From contig JAEZGH010000205.1 in assembly GCA_023417065.1 (NCBI GenBank), positions 1 through 44,355 of the forward strand: a stretch of DNA of 44,355 bases. The letters are read 5' to 3'. A program made the position numbers and the translations under genes. Below are positions 8,506-17,414 of the stretch, in pieces; positions within the stretch are counted from its first letter, which is position 1, and every line of letters begins with the position of its first letter. This DNA is from Bacteroidota bacterium (GTDB lineage Bacteria; Bacteroidota; Bacteroidia; Cytophagales; Cyclobacteriaceae). The notes under the pieces are model-generated. The model saw only the letters and a list, made by a program, of their open reading frames with translations, did no database searches and was not told where the DNA came from.

Positions 8506-9318
8506 TCAAATGCTCTTCGCGCGCTCCCAATATGCATCCATTTCGGCGAGGGTCATTTCACCCATCACTTTTCCATCCTTTGCCGATTCGCGCTCGAGGA
8601 ATTGAAAACGTTTAATGAATTTTTTGTTCGTTCGTTCCAGTGCTTCCTCGGGATCGATGTTGATGAACCTGGCGTAATTCACCAGCGAGAAAAGCAGATC
8701 TCCAAACTCTGCCATGGCCTTTTCGCGATCGATGCCCTGATCTGACTCAGCATTGAATTCCTTTTTGAATTCCTGCATCTCCTCTTCCACCTTCTCCCAG
8801 ACCTGTTCTTTTTTCTCCCAGTCAAATCCGACACCACGAGCCTTGTCCTGAATGCGGATTGCTTTAACGAGTGCTGGAAGTGAAGACGGTACGCCCTCGA
8901 GAACAGACTTGTTCCCTTTTTGGAGTTTGATCTTCTCCCAGTTGGATTTCACGGTAGCCTCATCATGGGCTTCGACGTCGCCGTATATATGAGGGTGTCT
9001 TTCGACCAGCTTGTCGCAAAGTGAATGAAGAACATCGCCGATGTGAAACGCATTTTTCTCGGAGGCGATGCGCGCGTAAAAGACCAGGTGAAGCATAATG
9101 TCGCCGATCTCTTTCTTTATTTCGTTGAGATCGCCTTCGAGGATGGCATCAGACAGCTCATAAGTTTCTTCTATGGTAAGGTGCCGCAGCGATTCAAGGG
9201 TTTGCTTTTTATCCCAGGGACAGTTTTCCCGCAGTTCGTCCATGACAGTCAGCAGACGGTCAAAAGCCTTTAATTTTTCCTCCCTTTTAGGATCGGGAGC
9301 CGATAAAGCATTTTTCAT
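8506..9318 (-). CDS. mazG: Nucleoside triphosphate pyrophosphohydrolase MazG
   Basis: A 270-residue all-alpha NTP pyrophosphohydrolase that converts (d)NTPs to NMP and pyrophosphate, a house-cleaning role. Both MazG repeats are present. The N-terminal one reads CPWDKKQTLESLRHLTIEETYEL, then EIKKEIGDIMLHLVFYA with the E-x-x-E and E-x-x-D metal ligands. The C-terminal one has WEKVEEEMQEFKKEF and EFGDLLFSLVNYARF. Length matches E. coli MazG (about 263). The gene stands alone, divergent from the small Cys protein at 9424. No mazEF toxin-antitoxin genes are near. Confidence 0.95.
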   Translation of the reverse strand: MKNALSAPDPKREEKLKAFDRLLTVMDELRENCPWDKKQTLESLRHLTIEETYELSDAILEGDLNEIKKEIGDIMLHLVFYARIASEKNAFHIGDVLHSLCDKLVERHPHIYGDVEAHDEATVKSNWEKIKLQKGNKSVLEGVPSSLPALVKAIRIQDKARGVGFDWEKKEQVWEKVEEEMQEFKKEFNAESDQGIDREKAMAEFGDLLFSLVNYARFINIDPEEALERTNKKFIKRFQFLERESAKDGKVMGEMTLAEMDAYWERAKSI

Positions 9319-9363
9319 GATAATAAACTTAAAAAGTTAATAGCGCGTTCTGATTTAGCGGCC

Positions 9364-9371
9364 TAACTTTG
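9364..9371 (+). promoter_or_regulatory. -7 box (TAACTTTG) upstream of the small Cys protein
   Basis: TAACTTTG, 52 bases before the ATG at 9424, in the divergent region shared with mazG. It matches TAnnTTTG exactly; the -33 element is unclear. Confidence 0.4.
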
Positions 9372-9423
9372 CCGAAAAAGCAGGGGCTAAATAGGCTAAA
9401 AACGATAACTTAAACACAGGGCG

Positions 9424-9666
9424 ATGACCGTTTTTTTGATAACATTTTTGGTTTTTATTTTATTCTTCGTCGGGCTGTCCGTGAGGCTGATTTTTATAAA
9501 GAACGGCGAATTCCGGGGTACGTGTGCTTCGCAGAGTCCCTGGCTGAACAAAGAAGGTGTGCAATGCGGATATTGTGGCAAGACGCTCAAGGCCGGTGAC
9601 CAGGCTTGTGGCGATCCTTCGTTAGCTGAATCTGCACCGCTGCCAGAAATTAAAAAGAAACGCTAA
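9424..9666 (+). CDS. Small single-TM protein with four conserved-looking Cys (NqrM/DUF539-like)
   Basis: An 80-residue protein with one N-terminal TM helix (residues 3-25) followed by a basic step, then a short Cys region: GTC at 32-34, CGYC at 48-51 and Cys62. This layout (TM, then a Cys cluster starting GxC) resembles NqrM, the small factor needed to mature Na+-translocating NADH:quinone reductase, probably by iron delivery. The tail is charged (EIKKKR). No nqr genes are in the window, so the link is from family resemblance only. Alternatively it is an unrelated small metal-binding membrane protein. It precedes glmM by 67 bases, but glmM has its own promoter-like boxes. Confidence 0.65.
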   Translation: MTVFLITFLVFILFFVGLSVRLIFIKNGEFRGTCASQSPWLNKEGVQCGYCGKTLKAGDQACGDPSLAESAPLPEIKKKR

Positions 9667-9683
9667 ACAGCTAGGTTGAGGCC

Positions 9684-9712
9684 TTGCCGGGACAGTGATT
9701 TCAATATCTTTG
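9684..9712 (+). promoter_or_regulatory. Promoter of glmM (TTG-N18-TATCTTTG)
   Basis: TTG at 9684-9686 and TATCTTTG at 9705-9712, spaced 18 bases, fit the Bacteroidota -33/-7 pattern. The -7 box ends 21 bases before the glmM ATG. Confidence 0.55.
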
Positions 9713-9733
9713 TGATCCCGAAAAAATGCGATC

Positions 9734-11140
9734 ATGGCTTTAATAAAATCCATTTCAGGAATACGCGGAACTATTGGTGGCAAGGCAGGAGAGAATCTTA
9801 CGCCACTGGACATCGTTAAGTTTACTACAGCCTTCGGGTTATGGACCAAGAAAGATAAGCCGTCGGCTAAGATCGTGATTGGTCGTGATGCCCGGATCTC
9901 CGGCGAAATGCTAAGCAACCTGGTCTCTGCTACCTTGCAGAGCCTCGGAATAGATGTTGTCGACCTGGGGTTATCCACCACTCCTACCGTTGAAGTCGCT
10001 GTTCCTCTCGAACAGGCAGCCGGCGGAATCATTCTGACCGCAAGCCACAACCCGGCACAATGGAACGCCCTCAAATTGTTGAACGACAAGGGTGAATTTA
10101 TTTCCGATACTGACGGCAAGGAAGTGCTGACGCTTGCCGAAAACTCCGAAATTGAGTTTGCTCCAGTAAACAAACTCGGTAAATACGAGAAGAAGGAGGG
10201 CTATATCCAAAAGCATATTGAGATGGTTTTGAAGCTGCCCCTTGTCGACGTTTCGGCAGTTAAGGCGCGTGGTTTCAAAGTCGTTGTTGATGCTGTCAAC
10301 TCTACCGGTGGTATAGCCGTTCCCATGCTGCTCAAGTCCATGGGCGTGGTAGTTAAGGAAGTGCATTGCGAGCCCACGGGCCATTTTGCACACAACCCTG
10401 AACCGCTGCCGGAACACCTCACCGACATCTGCCGCGAAATTCAGAAGAACAAATACGACCTGGGGATTGTCGTTGATCCCGATGTTGACCGCCTGGCTCT
10501 CATCTGCGAAGATGGTACGCCGTTTGGCGAGGAATATACCCTTGTTGCTGTTGCCGACTATGTGCTGAATGCAAGCAAAAGCGACGCTAAAAACACGGTG
10601 TCTAATTTGTCGTCGACACGAGCTTTACAGGACATAACTGAAAAGGCTGGAGGAGAGTACTTCGCTTCCGCAGTCGGCGAGGTCAACGTCGTCAATATGA
10701 TGAAGGAGAAAAATGCCATCATTGGTGGTGAAGGCAATGGCGGCGTCATTTATCCTGAGCTCCACTATGGCCGTGATGCGCTGGTCGGAATCGCGCTCTT
10801 CCTGACACATCTTGCAAAGTCAAACGTGTCGACACTGCGACTGAAGTCGCGCTACCCCAGTTACTATATTTCGAAAAATAAAATTGAGCTCACCCGCGAC
10901 ATCGACGTCGACAAAGTCCTGGAAGCGGTTAAGGCCAAATACGCAAAGCAGCCCATCAATATGATTGATGGGGTGCGGATTGAATTTGATGCGGAATGGG
11001 TTCACCTCAGGAAATCGAATACGGAACCGATTATCAGAATCTACGCTGAATCCAACATGGAGGTAAAGGCTGATAACCTGGCCAAAAAGATCATTTCTGA
11101 TATTAAGGAAATCATTTCGGAGAAAACGCTTGCGGGGTAA
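9734..11140 (+). CDS. glmM: Phosphoglucosamine mutase
   Basis: A 468-residue alpha-D-phosphohexomutase that interconverts glucosamine-6-P and glucosamine-1-P on the route to UDP-GlcNAc for peptidoglycan and LPS. The four-domain family marks are present: the N-terminal ISGIRG; the phosphoserine loop TASHNP with Ser104; the metal-binding loop DPDVDR with Asp248, Asp250 and Asp252; the sugar-binding GGEGNGG; and the C-terminal phosphate-binding RKSNTEPIIRIYAES. A phosphomannomutase or phosphoglucomutase activity cannot be excluded from sequence alone, but the length and RKSNTEP block favour GlmM as annotated in Bacteroidota. A TAnnTTTG promoter lies directly upstream. Confidence 0.88.
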   Translation: MALIKSISGIRGTIGGKAGENLTPLDIVKFTTAFGLWTKKDKPSAKIVIGRDARISGEMLSNLVSATLQSLGIDVVDLGLSTTPTVEVAVPLEQAAGGIILTASHNPAQWNALKLLNDKGEFISDTDGKEVLTLAENSEIEFAPVNKLGKYEKKEGYIQKHIEMVLKLPLVDVSAVKARGFKVVVDAVNSTGGIAVPMLLKSMGVVVKEVHCEPTGHFAHNPEPLPEHLTDICREIQKNKYDLGIVVDPDVDRLALICEDGTPFGEEYTLVAVADYVLNASKSDAKNTVSNLSSTRALQDITEKAGGEYFASAVGEVNVVNMMKEKNAIIGGEGNGGVIYPELHYGRDALVGIALFLTHLAKSNVSTLRLKSRYPSYYISKNKIELTRDIDVDKVLEAVKAKYAKQPINMIDGVRIEFDAEWVHLRKSNTEPIIRIYAESNMEVKADNLAKKIISDIKEIISEKTLAG

Positions 11141-11146
11141 TACGGC

Positions 11147-11175
11147 TTTGCGTTTGTCAAATTCTGTTACCTTTG
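11147..11175 (+). promoter_or_regulatory. Promoter of the cysteine desulfurase gene (TTTG-N17-TACCTTTG)
   Basis: TTTG at 11147-11150 and TACCTTTG at 11168-11175, spacing 17 bases. The ATG at 11200 follows 24 bases after the -7 box. It lies in the 59-base gap after glmM. Confidence 0.5.
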
Positions 11176-11199
11176 TGGGCGAATATCCATTAACCTGAA

Positions 11200-12351
11200 A
11201 TGCGCGTTTATCTCGATAATGCCGCGACTACTCCGTTGGATCCGGAAGTATTCGAAGCGATGAAGCCGTTTATGCTGGAGGATTTTGGAAATCCTTCTTC
11301 CACCCACGCACATGGTCGCAAGGTCCGCGCCGCCATAGAATCCTCTCGAAAAAAGATAGCCGAACTGCTGAACTGCACCCCTGGGGAGATCATCTTCACA
11401 TCAGGCGGTACGGAGGCTGATAATGCCATCCTGTGCAGCAGCATACGCACGTACGACATCAAACACGTTATCTCGTCACCTATTGAGCATCATGCGGTGG
11501 AACATACCCTCGGTTCGCTCGGGAAATCCGGTGGTGTTACACTCCATCACGTACATCTGGATGAAAAGGGAAACGTAGACCTTTCTCATCTTGAGCAGCT
11601 GCTGAAGCAACATCCGGGCGCACTGGTTTCGCTGATGCACGCCAATAATGAGATCGGTAATGTGCTGGACATCGCCCGTGTGGGGGAAATGTGCGATGCG
11701 TACAACGCATACTTTCATTCGGATACAGTACAAACTGTCGGGCATTTCCGTCACAACACGAAAGAGCTTAAAGTACATGGGATGACTGCGGCAGGACATA
11801 AATTCCACGGCCCTAAGGGTGTTGGATTTATGTATCTGAAAAAGGATAAGAAGATTCAGCCTTTCGTTCACGGCGGCGCGCAGGAACGCAACATGCGCGG
11901 CGGAACGGAAAACGTTTATGGTATTATTGGTATCGCAAAGGCACTTGAGATCGCCTACCGCGATATGGATGAACATGCGAAGTACATAAGCTCACTCAAA
12001 CAACGCATGATCGACCGCCTGGTGAACGCAATACCAAACATATCATTTCACGGTGAAAGTGCGAACGTCGAGCACAGCCTCTACACGGTGCTGAATGTCA
12101 GCCTTCCCGAATCCGACGAAAACTCAATGCTGCTGTTTAACCTCGATCTGCACGGCATATCAGCATCTGGAGGAAGTGCCTGTTCAAGTGGCGCGGCAAC
12201 TGGCTCACATGTTCTTGGGCATCTGTATCCGGATAGTAAGCGCGGCGCAGTCAGATTCTCATTTTCAAAATACAACACGCCGGAGGAGATTGATTTCACA
12301 GTTGACAAACTGGCCGAGCTGCTGAAAGTTGCCGAACCTCGTCAGGTCTGA
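11200..12351 (+). CDS. Cysteine desulfurase, NifS/IscS family
   Basis: A 383-residue PLP enzyme that takes sulfur from cysteine as a persulfide for Fe-S clusters, tRNA thiolation or cofactors. Group I marks are visible: YLDNAATTP at the start, FTSGGTEADN, the PLP-stacking His near 98 (IEHHAVEH), the PLP lysine in AAGHKFHGPKG (Lys201), and the sulfur-accepting Cys328 in SASGGSACSSGAA. No iscU/nifU or other Fe-S genes are beside it, so which acceptor it serves is open. Its last ten bases overlap the convergent MutS-like gene. Confidence 0.9.
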   Translation: MRVYLDNAATTPLDPEVFEAMKPFMLEDFGNPSSTHAHGRKVRAAIESSRKKIAELLNCTPGEIIFTSGGTEADNAILCSSIRTYDIKHVISSPIEHHAVEHTLGSLGKSGGVTLHHVHLDEKGNVDLSHLEQLLKQHPGALVSLMHANNEIGNVLDIARVGEMCDAYNAYFHSDTVQTVGHFRHNTKELKVHGMTAAGHKFHGPKGVGFMYLKKDKKIQPFVHGGAQERNMRGGTENVYGIIGIAKALEIAYRDMDEHAKYISSLKQRMIDRLVNAIPNISFHGESANVEHSLYTVLNVSLPESDENSMLLFNLDLHGISASGGSACSSGAATGSHVLGHLYPDSKRGAVRFSFSKYNTPEEIDFTVDKLAELLKVAEPRQV

Positions 12352-14141
12352 TTTTCCGTGGGAATGATTCCCATCTTCTGCATAAGGAAGCTTGCGTTCA
12401 TTTTCTGAGCAATCCCCGATTTCAATTTATAGTCAAAGGAAAGCGTGTCGCCTTCAATGGTGGCTTCAAAGCAATAATTCGTAACCTTGCCAGGATACTC
12501 ATCCTGCAGCTGACCAAGTGCCAGGTCGTGGGTGGCAATCAGCGCAAGACAGGGATGCGGAAGAAGCTGTCGAACCAGTGCAATGGACCCGGCTTGCTTG
12601 TCGTTGCTGTTAGTGCCTTTGAGAATTTCATCCAGCAAGATCAGCAACGGCTTCTCCATACGCAGCTCTTCCATAATCGACTTAAGTCGGTTGAGCTCGG
12701 CAAAGAAGTAAGATTGGTGATCTTTCAGTGAATCAGCAGTGCGCATGCCGGAACGCAAGTTTACTATTGCGCACTTGAATGCGGATGCACACACGGGAGC
12801 ACCGTTGAGCGCAAGCACAAGATTAACGCCAAGCGTACGCAGGAAGGTGCTTTTCCCTGCCATGTTTGCACCTGTTACAATATGGACCGCGGGTGCCGGC
12901 CCGACACTGTAGTTGTTGCTGATGCGTTCATCAGCACTTATCAGCGGATGTGCCATGTCTCTGGCTTCAATTGACAGGTTCTCGCTGATTTCGGCGAAAC
13001 AAAAATCCGGATGGTTATAAGAGTAGGTGGCAAAGCTGATGACCAGTTCAGCTTCGGTAATGGCGTCGAGCCACATCGGCAAATGTGCGCCGTTTGTTTT
13101 CTTCCACTTTTCAAGACGGTATACACACTGCAGGTCATACAATAAGAAGCTGTTGATGAAAAGAATAGCCATTGCGTTGGACCGCGCATCAAGCGCATTG
13201 ACCAGCGAAGCCAGTCGCCCCACCTGTTCGTGTGCCTCCTTTGCTTCAGTTGACAATTTTTTCAGTGCATCTGATCTAAATTCTTCTTTTGAGAGGTAGT
13301 ATAACAGCCGCGAATAACGCTGAAGAATATTTTTCTTTCTGCTGATGAAGTCGTGAAACAGGGTTACCCGCTTGGCATAAAGTCCAAAGAATACCCACTG
13401 TGTTATGATCAGCGGGAAGAGGATAACTCTGGCTTCGGCGACGAAAAATGTTGCAATAAGCGCGCTAAGTGTAAGTGCGGGGATTACATAGAGCGCTGCC
13501 ACCATGAACCGGTTGTTAAGCGGAAACACGTCCGGGTGTTTGAGCCACGCAAGAAGTTGGTCCATATCGCCTGGCTGTTCACCGGCCTTCATTCCGCTCG
13601 CCTGAAAGTACTGCCGGAAATCAATTCTGGAATGCATATCGCGAATTGCCTCCTGATACGCGGCAATGGATTCTTTGGATTGTAACGGCTGCGCCAGGTG
13701 CGACGCCAGTTTTTTTCGCCCCCTGATTGTATTGCCGCGGTTGATGTACTGATACAACGATCCTTCGCCGAAAATATCCAGGTCGTGCGTGTAAGGATGA
13801 ACAGGATCAATAAAGCCTGTTCCCGGATCGAGCCCGCTGTAGTCACCAGTGAGCGTCCTGAGTTCTGCGTCATTCACGGCAACCAAATGCTCGTGCAGTT
13901 CTTTGTCGTTGAACAGTCCTGCGTGGTATTTGACGAGATACAGGAATAACGCAAGCAATAGCGCCGGTACTACAAACAGCTCCGCATTGTTCAGACTGAA
14001 ATAAAAGGTGACGATGATTCCCAGTACAACTCCAAGTCGCAGGTTGGAGATAACATTGATCTGGCTGCTGAGCTTGTTGAATGCCTCGGTAAACTTCTTC
14101 TTCCGCGCTTCGTACACGGATACGATTTCTTCTTTCGTCAT
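12342..14141 (-). CDS. Membrane-anchored MutS-like ATPase
   Basis: A 599-residue protein. The C-terminal third is a MutS ATPase domain: Walker A GANMAGKS (424-431), the NLRSGMRTADSL and HQSYFFAEL blocks, Walker B LLILLDEILKGTNS (499-512), and the conserved ATHDLALG. The N-terminal mismatch-recognition domain of MutS1 is absent. Instead there are TM segments at about 35-70 and 215-255, with helical linker and core-like regions between. So it is not the canonical repair MutS; its role is unknown. It follows the fMet-sulfoxide reductase gene by five bases and ribD upstream of that. Family assignment to MutS is firm, function is not. Confidence 0.85.
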   Translation of the reverse strand: MTKEEIVSVYEARKKKFTEAFNKLSSQINVISNLRLGVVLGIIVTFYFSLNNAELFVVPALLLALFLYLVKYHAGLFNDKELHEHLVAVNDAELRTLTGDYSGLDPGTGFIDPVHPYTHDLDIFGEGSLYQYINRGNTIRGRKKLASHLAQPLQSKESIAAYQEAIRDMHSRIDFRQYFQASGMKAGEQPGDMDQLLAWLKHPDVFPLNNRFMVAALYVIPALTLSALIATFFVAEARVILFPLIITQWVFFGLYAKRVTLFHDFISRKKNILQRYSRLLYYLSKEEFRSDALKKLSTEAKEAHEQVGRLASLVNALDARSNAMAILFINSFLLYDLQCVYRLEKWKKTNGAHLPMWLDAITEAELVISFATYSYNHPDFCFAEISENLSIEARDMAHPLISADERISNNYSVGPAPAVHIVTGANMAGKSTFLRTLGVNLVLALNGAPVCASAFKCAIVNLRSGMRTADSLKDHQSYFFAELNRLKSIMEELRMEKPLLILLDEILKGTNSNDKQAGSIALVRQLLPHPCLALIATHDLALGQLQDEYPGKVTNYCFEATIEGDTLSFDYKLKSGIAQKMNASFLMQKMGIIPTENQT

Positions 14142-14146
14142 GCGTT

Positions 14147-14629
14147 TCAGATAAAGGATTCGATGACACGCATAACCTGCTCAAGGTATTTGCGGTCGGT
14201 ATCATCGAAGTCGTTGAGTTGATCGCTGTCGACATCCAGTACAAGGAACACATCGCCGTTCTTGAGAGCCGGAAGCACAATTTCAGACCTGGAGTCGGAG
14301 CTACATGCGATATGACCCGGGAATGCATCGACGTCGGGGACGAGTATGGTTTCTTTCTGTTTCCAGGATGTGCCGCATACGCCTTTGCCAAACGCGATAC
14401 GCGTACACGCAATGGGTCCCTGGAAAGGGCCCAGCACCAGTTCATTGTCGCGCACCAGATAAAAGCCGACCCAAAAGAAATTGAAAGTCTGTTTCAGCGC
14501 CGCCGCTATATTTGCCAGGTTCGCCACCAGATCAGGCTCTGTTTCTGTGAGAGCTTTGATCTGGGGAAGCAAGGTCTCGTATCGATCCTGCTTACTCGCA
14601 TTGTTTGATATTATAAGTTCTTCAGCCAT
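14147..14629 (-). CDS. msrC: Free methionine-(R)-sulfoxide reductase, GAF domain
   Basis: A 160-residue single GAF-domain enzyme that reduces free Met-R-sulfoxide in the cytoplasm. The three functional Cys occur in the right frame: Cys75 in GPIACTRI, Cys85 in GKGVCG and Cys109 in HIACSS. The 10- and 24-residue spacings are those I recall for E. coli fRMsr (84, 94, 118). The FFWVGFY and SRSEIVLP blocks are also typical. It sits between ribD (29 bases) and the MutS-like gene (5 bases), apparently in one transcript. Confidence 0.92.
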   Translation of the reverse strand: MAEELIISNNASKQDRYETLLPQIKALTETEPDLVANLANIAAALKQTFNFFWVGFYLVRDNELVLGPFQGPIACTRIAFGKGVCGTSWKQKETILVPDVDAFPGHIACSSDSRSEIVLPALKNGDVFLVLDVDSDQLNDFDDTDRKYLEQVMRVIESFI

Positions 14630-14658
14630 TCTTTGTTTGTTTTAGCCTGCGACGATGT

Positions 14659-15699
14659 CTACCCGCGTAGATAACGAAATAATCTGTCGCCACCGATGTT
14701 TTCTTCATCCGTCAGCACGCCATTGAACTTCGGGCCAGGGATTCCTTTACCGAATGTTGCCGGCGATTTAAATACGCGAATCTCGTCCCAGAGGTTGTTT
14801 TCAATAAACTGGTTCAACGTAAATGTGCCTCCTTCGACGAATAATGATTGAATCTTTTTCTTGTGAAGGTCTTCCACCATCGAAGTGAGAAAGTTTTCCT
14901 CATCGATGCGCGCCAGCGTCAGGTTCGGATGTTCTTCGTTTTTGAGCACGTTGTATCGAATCGTAGGCTGCGTACCGTCGAACAGGTTGAGGTTGGATGG
15001 CAGTCTCAGGAAACGGTCAGTGACAACGCGCACTGGGTTTCGTCCTGACCAGTCGCGGACATTCAGGGAAGGGTTGTCGTGCGCCGCAGTTTTTGCGCCC
15101 ACCAGTACAGCATCTTCCTCCGAGCGCCACTTGTGAACCAGTTGTCGCGACAGGGCATTGCTGATCCACTTCGAGCTATAGTTTTCACGGGCGATGAAAC
15201 CATCTGCAGTTTCAGCCCACTTCAAAATGACATAAGGGCGACCCTTTTCAATGTAGGTGAAGAATCGCCTGTTCAGGTTACGCCCCGCCGCGTCCAGAAT
15301 TCCTGTAACGACTTCAATTCCTGCATTTCGCATTTTGCGGATTCCTTCGCCGCCGACAAGAGGATTGGTGTCCAGGTTCGATACGACAACCTTCTTCAGT
15401 TTATGGGAGATCACGAGGTCGGAACACGGAGGCGTTTTTCCGAAGTGGTTGCAGGGTTCAAGCGTGACGTACAACGTACTTTCGGGAAGCAGGGACTTGT
15501 CGGCCACGGCGTTGATGGCGTTTACTTCTGCATGTGGTCCGCCGTAAGCTTTGTGCCAGCCTTCACCGATAATCCGGTCGTTGTGAACGATTACTGCACC
15601 AACCATGGGGTTTGGACTTACCGATCCTCCTCCAAGCTGAGCCAGGAAAAAGGCCCGCTGCATGTATAATGCGTCTTTCTGATGGTTAGCCTGATTCAT
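14659..15699 (-). CDS. ribD: Bifunctional riboflavin deaminase/reductase RibD
   Basis: A 346-residue enzyme for two early riboflavin steps. The N-terminal deaminase has VSPNPMVGAVIV, GPHAEVNA (zinc His and catalytic Glu) and LEPCNHFGKTPPCSD (two zinc Cys). The C-terminal reductase begins near 145 with GRPYVILKWAETADGFIA and includes LFVEGG. The open frame extends 135 codons further upstream, but that part has no homology-like features. The start is set at the ATG at 15699 (MNQANHQKDALYMQRAF), where family proteins begin. It is divergent from prmC with a 66-base spacer and heads the ribD - msrC - MutS-like run. No other rib genes are in the window. Confidence 0.93.
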   Translation of the reverse strand: MNQANHQKDALYMQRAFFLAQLGGGSVSPNPMVGAVIVHNDRIIGEGWHKAYGGPHAEVNAINAVADKSLLPESTLYVTLEPCNHFGKTPPCSDLVISHKLKKVVVSNLDTNPLVGGEGIRKMRNAGIEVVTGILDAAGRNLNRRFFTYIEKGRPYVILKWAETADGFIARENYSSKWISNALSRQLVHKWRSEEDAVLVGAKTAAHDNPSLNVRDWSGRNPVRVVTDRFLRLPSNLNLFDGTQPTIRYNVLKNEEHPNLTLARIDEENFLTSMVEDLHKKKIQSLFVEGGTFTLNQFIENNLWDEIRVFKSPATFGKGIPGPKFNGVLTDEENIGGDRLFRYLRG

Positions 15700-15722
15700 T
15701 TTAATGTCGGCGCGGTCAATGG

Positions 15723-15749
15723 TTGTAACCCGTTCCGTTCTTATGTTTG
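15723..15749 (+). promoter_or_regulatory. Promoter of prmC (TTG-N16-TATGTTTG)
   Basis: TTG at 15723-15725 and TATGTTTG at 15742-15749. The prmC ATG follows 16 bases after the -7 box. Spacing is one base short of the usual range. Confidence 0.42.
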
Positions 15750-15765
15750 CAAAGATTGACAAGCC

Positions 15766-16629
15766 ATGATGAATTCCAAAAGTCTCTATCAGGAAATAAT
15801 CAGCCGTATTGTGTTGAACGACAGCCGTGACGAGATTGAGTCGATCGCCGGGGTGATCCTCAGCGACGTATTCGGAATTACGCGAAACATGGTCATGTCC
15901 GGCATAATGATCCCCTGGCAGCGACAGGATGAAGCTATTCTTCAGGATGTAATCACGCGCGTTAATCGCGAGGAGCCGGTTCAATACATCGTAGGCACGA
16001 CACCGTTCTTCGGGAGACGATTTTTTGTCGATCGATCCGTCCTTATTCCACGACCGGAAACCGAAGAGCTCGTTGCGTACGTCCTCGATTACGCGAGGGC
16101 CCATGGCGCAGCTTGCCGTGTCCTTGATATCGGCACTGGATCAGGCTGCATTCCCGTGACACTGGCAGCGGAACTCCCCAATAGCGAAGTCGTGGCAACG
16201 GACATTAGCGAAGAGGCTCTCGCTGTCGCCCGAAAGAACGCGCTATTGCACAAGGTGCCTGTCAGGCTCCTGCTTCACGATGTGCTTTCCAAACCGCTTC
16301 CGTTTCAGGATCTGGATATCGTAGTAAGTAATCCGCCGTACATTCCCGCAAGCGAGGTCCATCAAATGCGGCGAAACGTCGTCGACTACGAACCTCATCT
16401 TGCATTGTTTGTGCCCGACAACGATCCGCTGCTTTTCTATAGAGAGATCGCCATGAAATCGCTGAATCCACTCCGTACAGGAGGTGCTCTCTTCTTTGAG
16501 GCACATGAACTGCATGCTGATGAGCTTGCTGAAGAGCTTGAAGACTGGGGTTATGCCGATGTAACGGTCTACGCGGATATGTCGGGTAAACACCGCGTTG
16601 TAAAGGCTCATAAAAACCACCACGAATGA
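15766..16629 (+). CDS. prmC: Peptide chain release factor N5-glutamine methyltransferase
   Basis: A 287-residue SAM-dependent enzyme that methylates the GGQ glutamine of RF1/RF2. The helical N-terminal domain contains the substrate-contact stretch REEPVQYIVGTTPFFG and VLIPRPETEELV. The Rossmann methyltransferase domain has SAM motif I VLDIGTGSGCIP (119-130) and the catalytic NPPY at 189-192 (VVSNPPYIP). Two adjacent ATG codons at 15766 and 15769 could serve as start. The stop overlaps the DUF2520 gene start by four bases (ATGA), implying translational coupling. Confidence 0.94.
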   Translation: MMNSKSLYQEIISRIVLNDSRDEIESIAGVILSDVFGITRNMVMSGIMIPWQRQDEAILQDVITRVNREEPVQYIVGTTPFFGRRFFVDRSVLIPRPETEELVAYVLDYARAHGAACRVLDIGTGSGCIPVTLAAELPNSEVVATDISEEALAVARKNALLHKVPVRLLLHDVLSKPLPFQDLDIVVSNPPYIPASEVHQMRRNVVDYEPHLALFVPDNDPLLFYREIAMKSLNPLRTGGALFFEAHELHADELAEELEDWGYADVTVYADMSGKHRVVKAHKNHHE

Positions 16630-17414
16630 AACCACTATCCGTATCATTTATCGGCGCAGGCAATGTGGCATGGCATCTGGCTCCTGCACTTGAGAACGTA
16701 GGGTACGCGGTAAGAGAAGTGTATAGTCGCAAGGAGAAACACGCCGCGGCGCTGGCGGAGAAGTTGTACGAATCAGCGGTCGTCACGTCGTTGGATTTTT
16801 CAGAAAGTCAAAGCCAGCTGTTCATAATCGCTGTTCCCGACGATGCTATTGCTGAAGTCGCAGGTGAATTGTCACTGCCCGAAGGCGCCATGCTTGTTCA
16901 CGTCTCCGGGAGCAGCCCCCTTTCATCACTTGAAGATTCAGACGCAGCGCTGACGGGCGTTTTTTATCCATTGATGACATTCACAAAAGCGCGTCGCGTG
17001 GACTTCACCGAGGTGCCCTTCTTCATCGAAAGCGACGATGAAACCTGCCGGAAAGTCCTTGCGGCAATGGCGAAGGCGCTGGGTTCCAAAGTACATCAGA
17101 TCTCGTCGTCAACGCGGCAGCACCTTCATGTAGCTGCAGTGTTTGCTTCCAATTTCACCAATCACATGATGACCATCGCCTCGGGCCTGCTGAAGGAAAA
17201 GGGACTTTCCTTCGACGTCATGAAGCCCCTTATCGCCGAGACGATCAACAAAAGCCTGGAAATAGGTCCGCAAAAAGGACAAACTGGTCCCGCACGCCGT
17301 GGAGACCTGGAAGTTCTTGATCGTCACGTCGAACTACTTAAGGAAGACGAAGCCGTCGCGGAAGTCTACCGTGTGATAAGTCAGCACATCATTGATTACT
17401 ACGAAGTAGAGTAG
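16626..17414 (+). CDS. Rossmann-fold DUF2520 protein
   Basis: A 262-residue protein. An N-terminal NAD(P)-binding Rossmann domain (VSFIGAGNVAWHLAPAL, then FIIAVPDDAIAEVA and MLVHVSGSSP) is followed by a C-terminal helical DUF2520 domain (about 125-255; HVAAVFASNFTNHM, GPARRGDLEVLDRH). The arrangement resembles F420-dependent or ketopantoate/pyrroline-5-carboxylate reductases, and a reductase activity is a guess only. It is coupled to prmC by a four-base overlap, and its 3' end overlaps the convergent hydrolase pseudogene by 26 bases. Confidence 0.85.
   Translation: MKPLSVSFIGAGNVAWHLAPALENVGYAVREVYSRKEKHAAALAEKLYESAVVTSLDFSESQSQLFIIAVPDDAIAEVAGELSLPEGAMLVHVSGSSPLSSLEDSDAALTGVFYPLMTFTKARRVDFTEVPFFIESDDETCRKVLAAMAKALGSKVHQISSSTRQHLHVAAVFASNFTNHMMTIASGLLKEKGLSFDVMKPLIAETINKSLEIGPQKGQTGPARRGDLEVLDRHVELLKEDEAVAEVYRVISQHIIDYYEVE

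Noticed and set aside
15700..16104. 135-codon N-terminal extension of RibD
   Set aside because: RibD homology starts at the internal ATG at 15699, and the extension lies opposite prmC.
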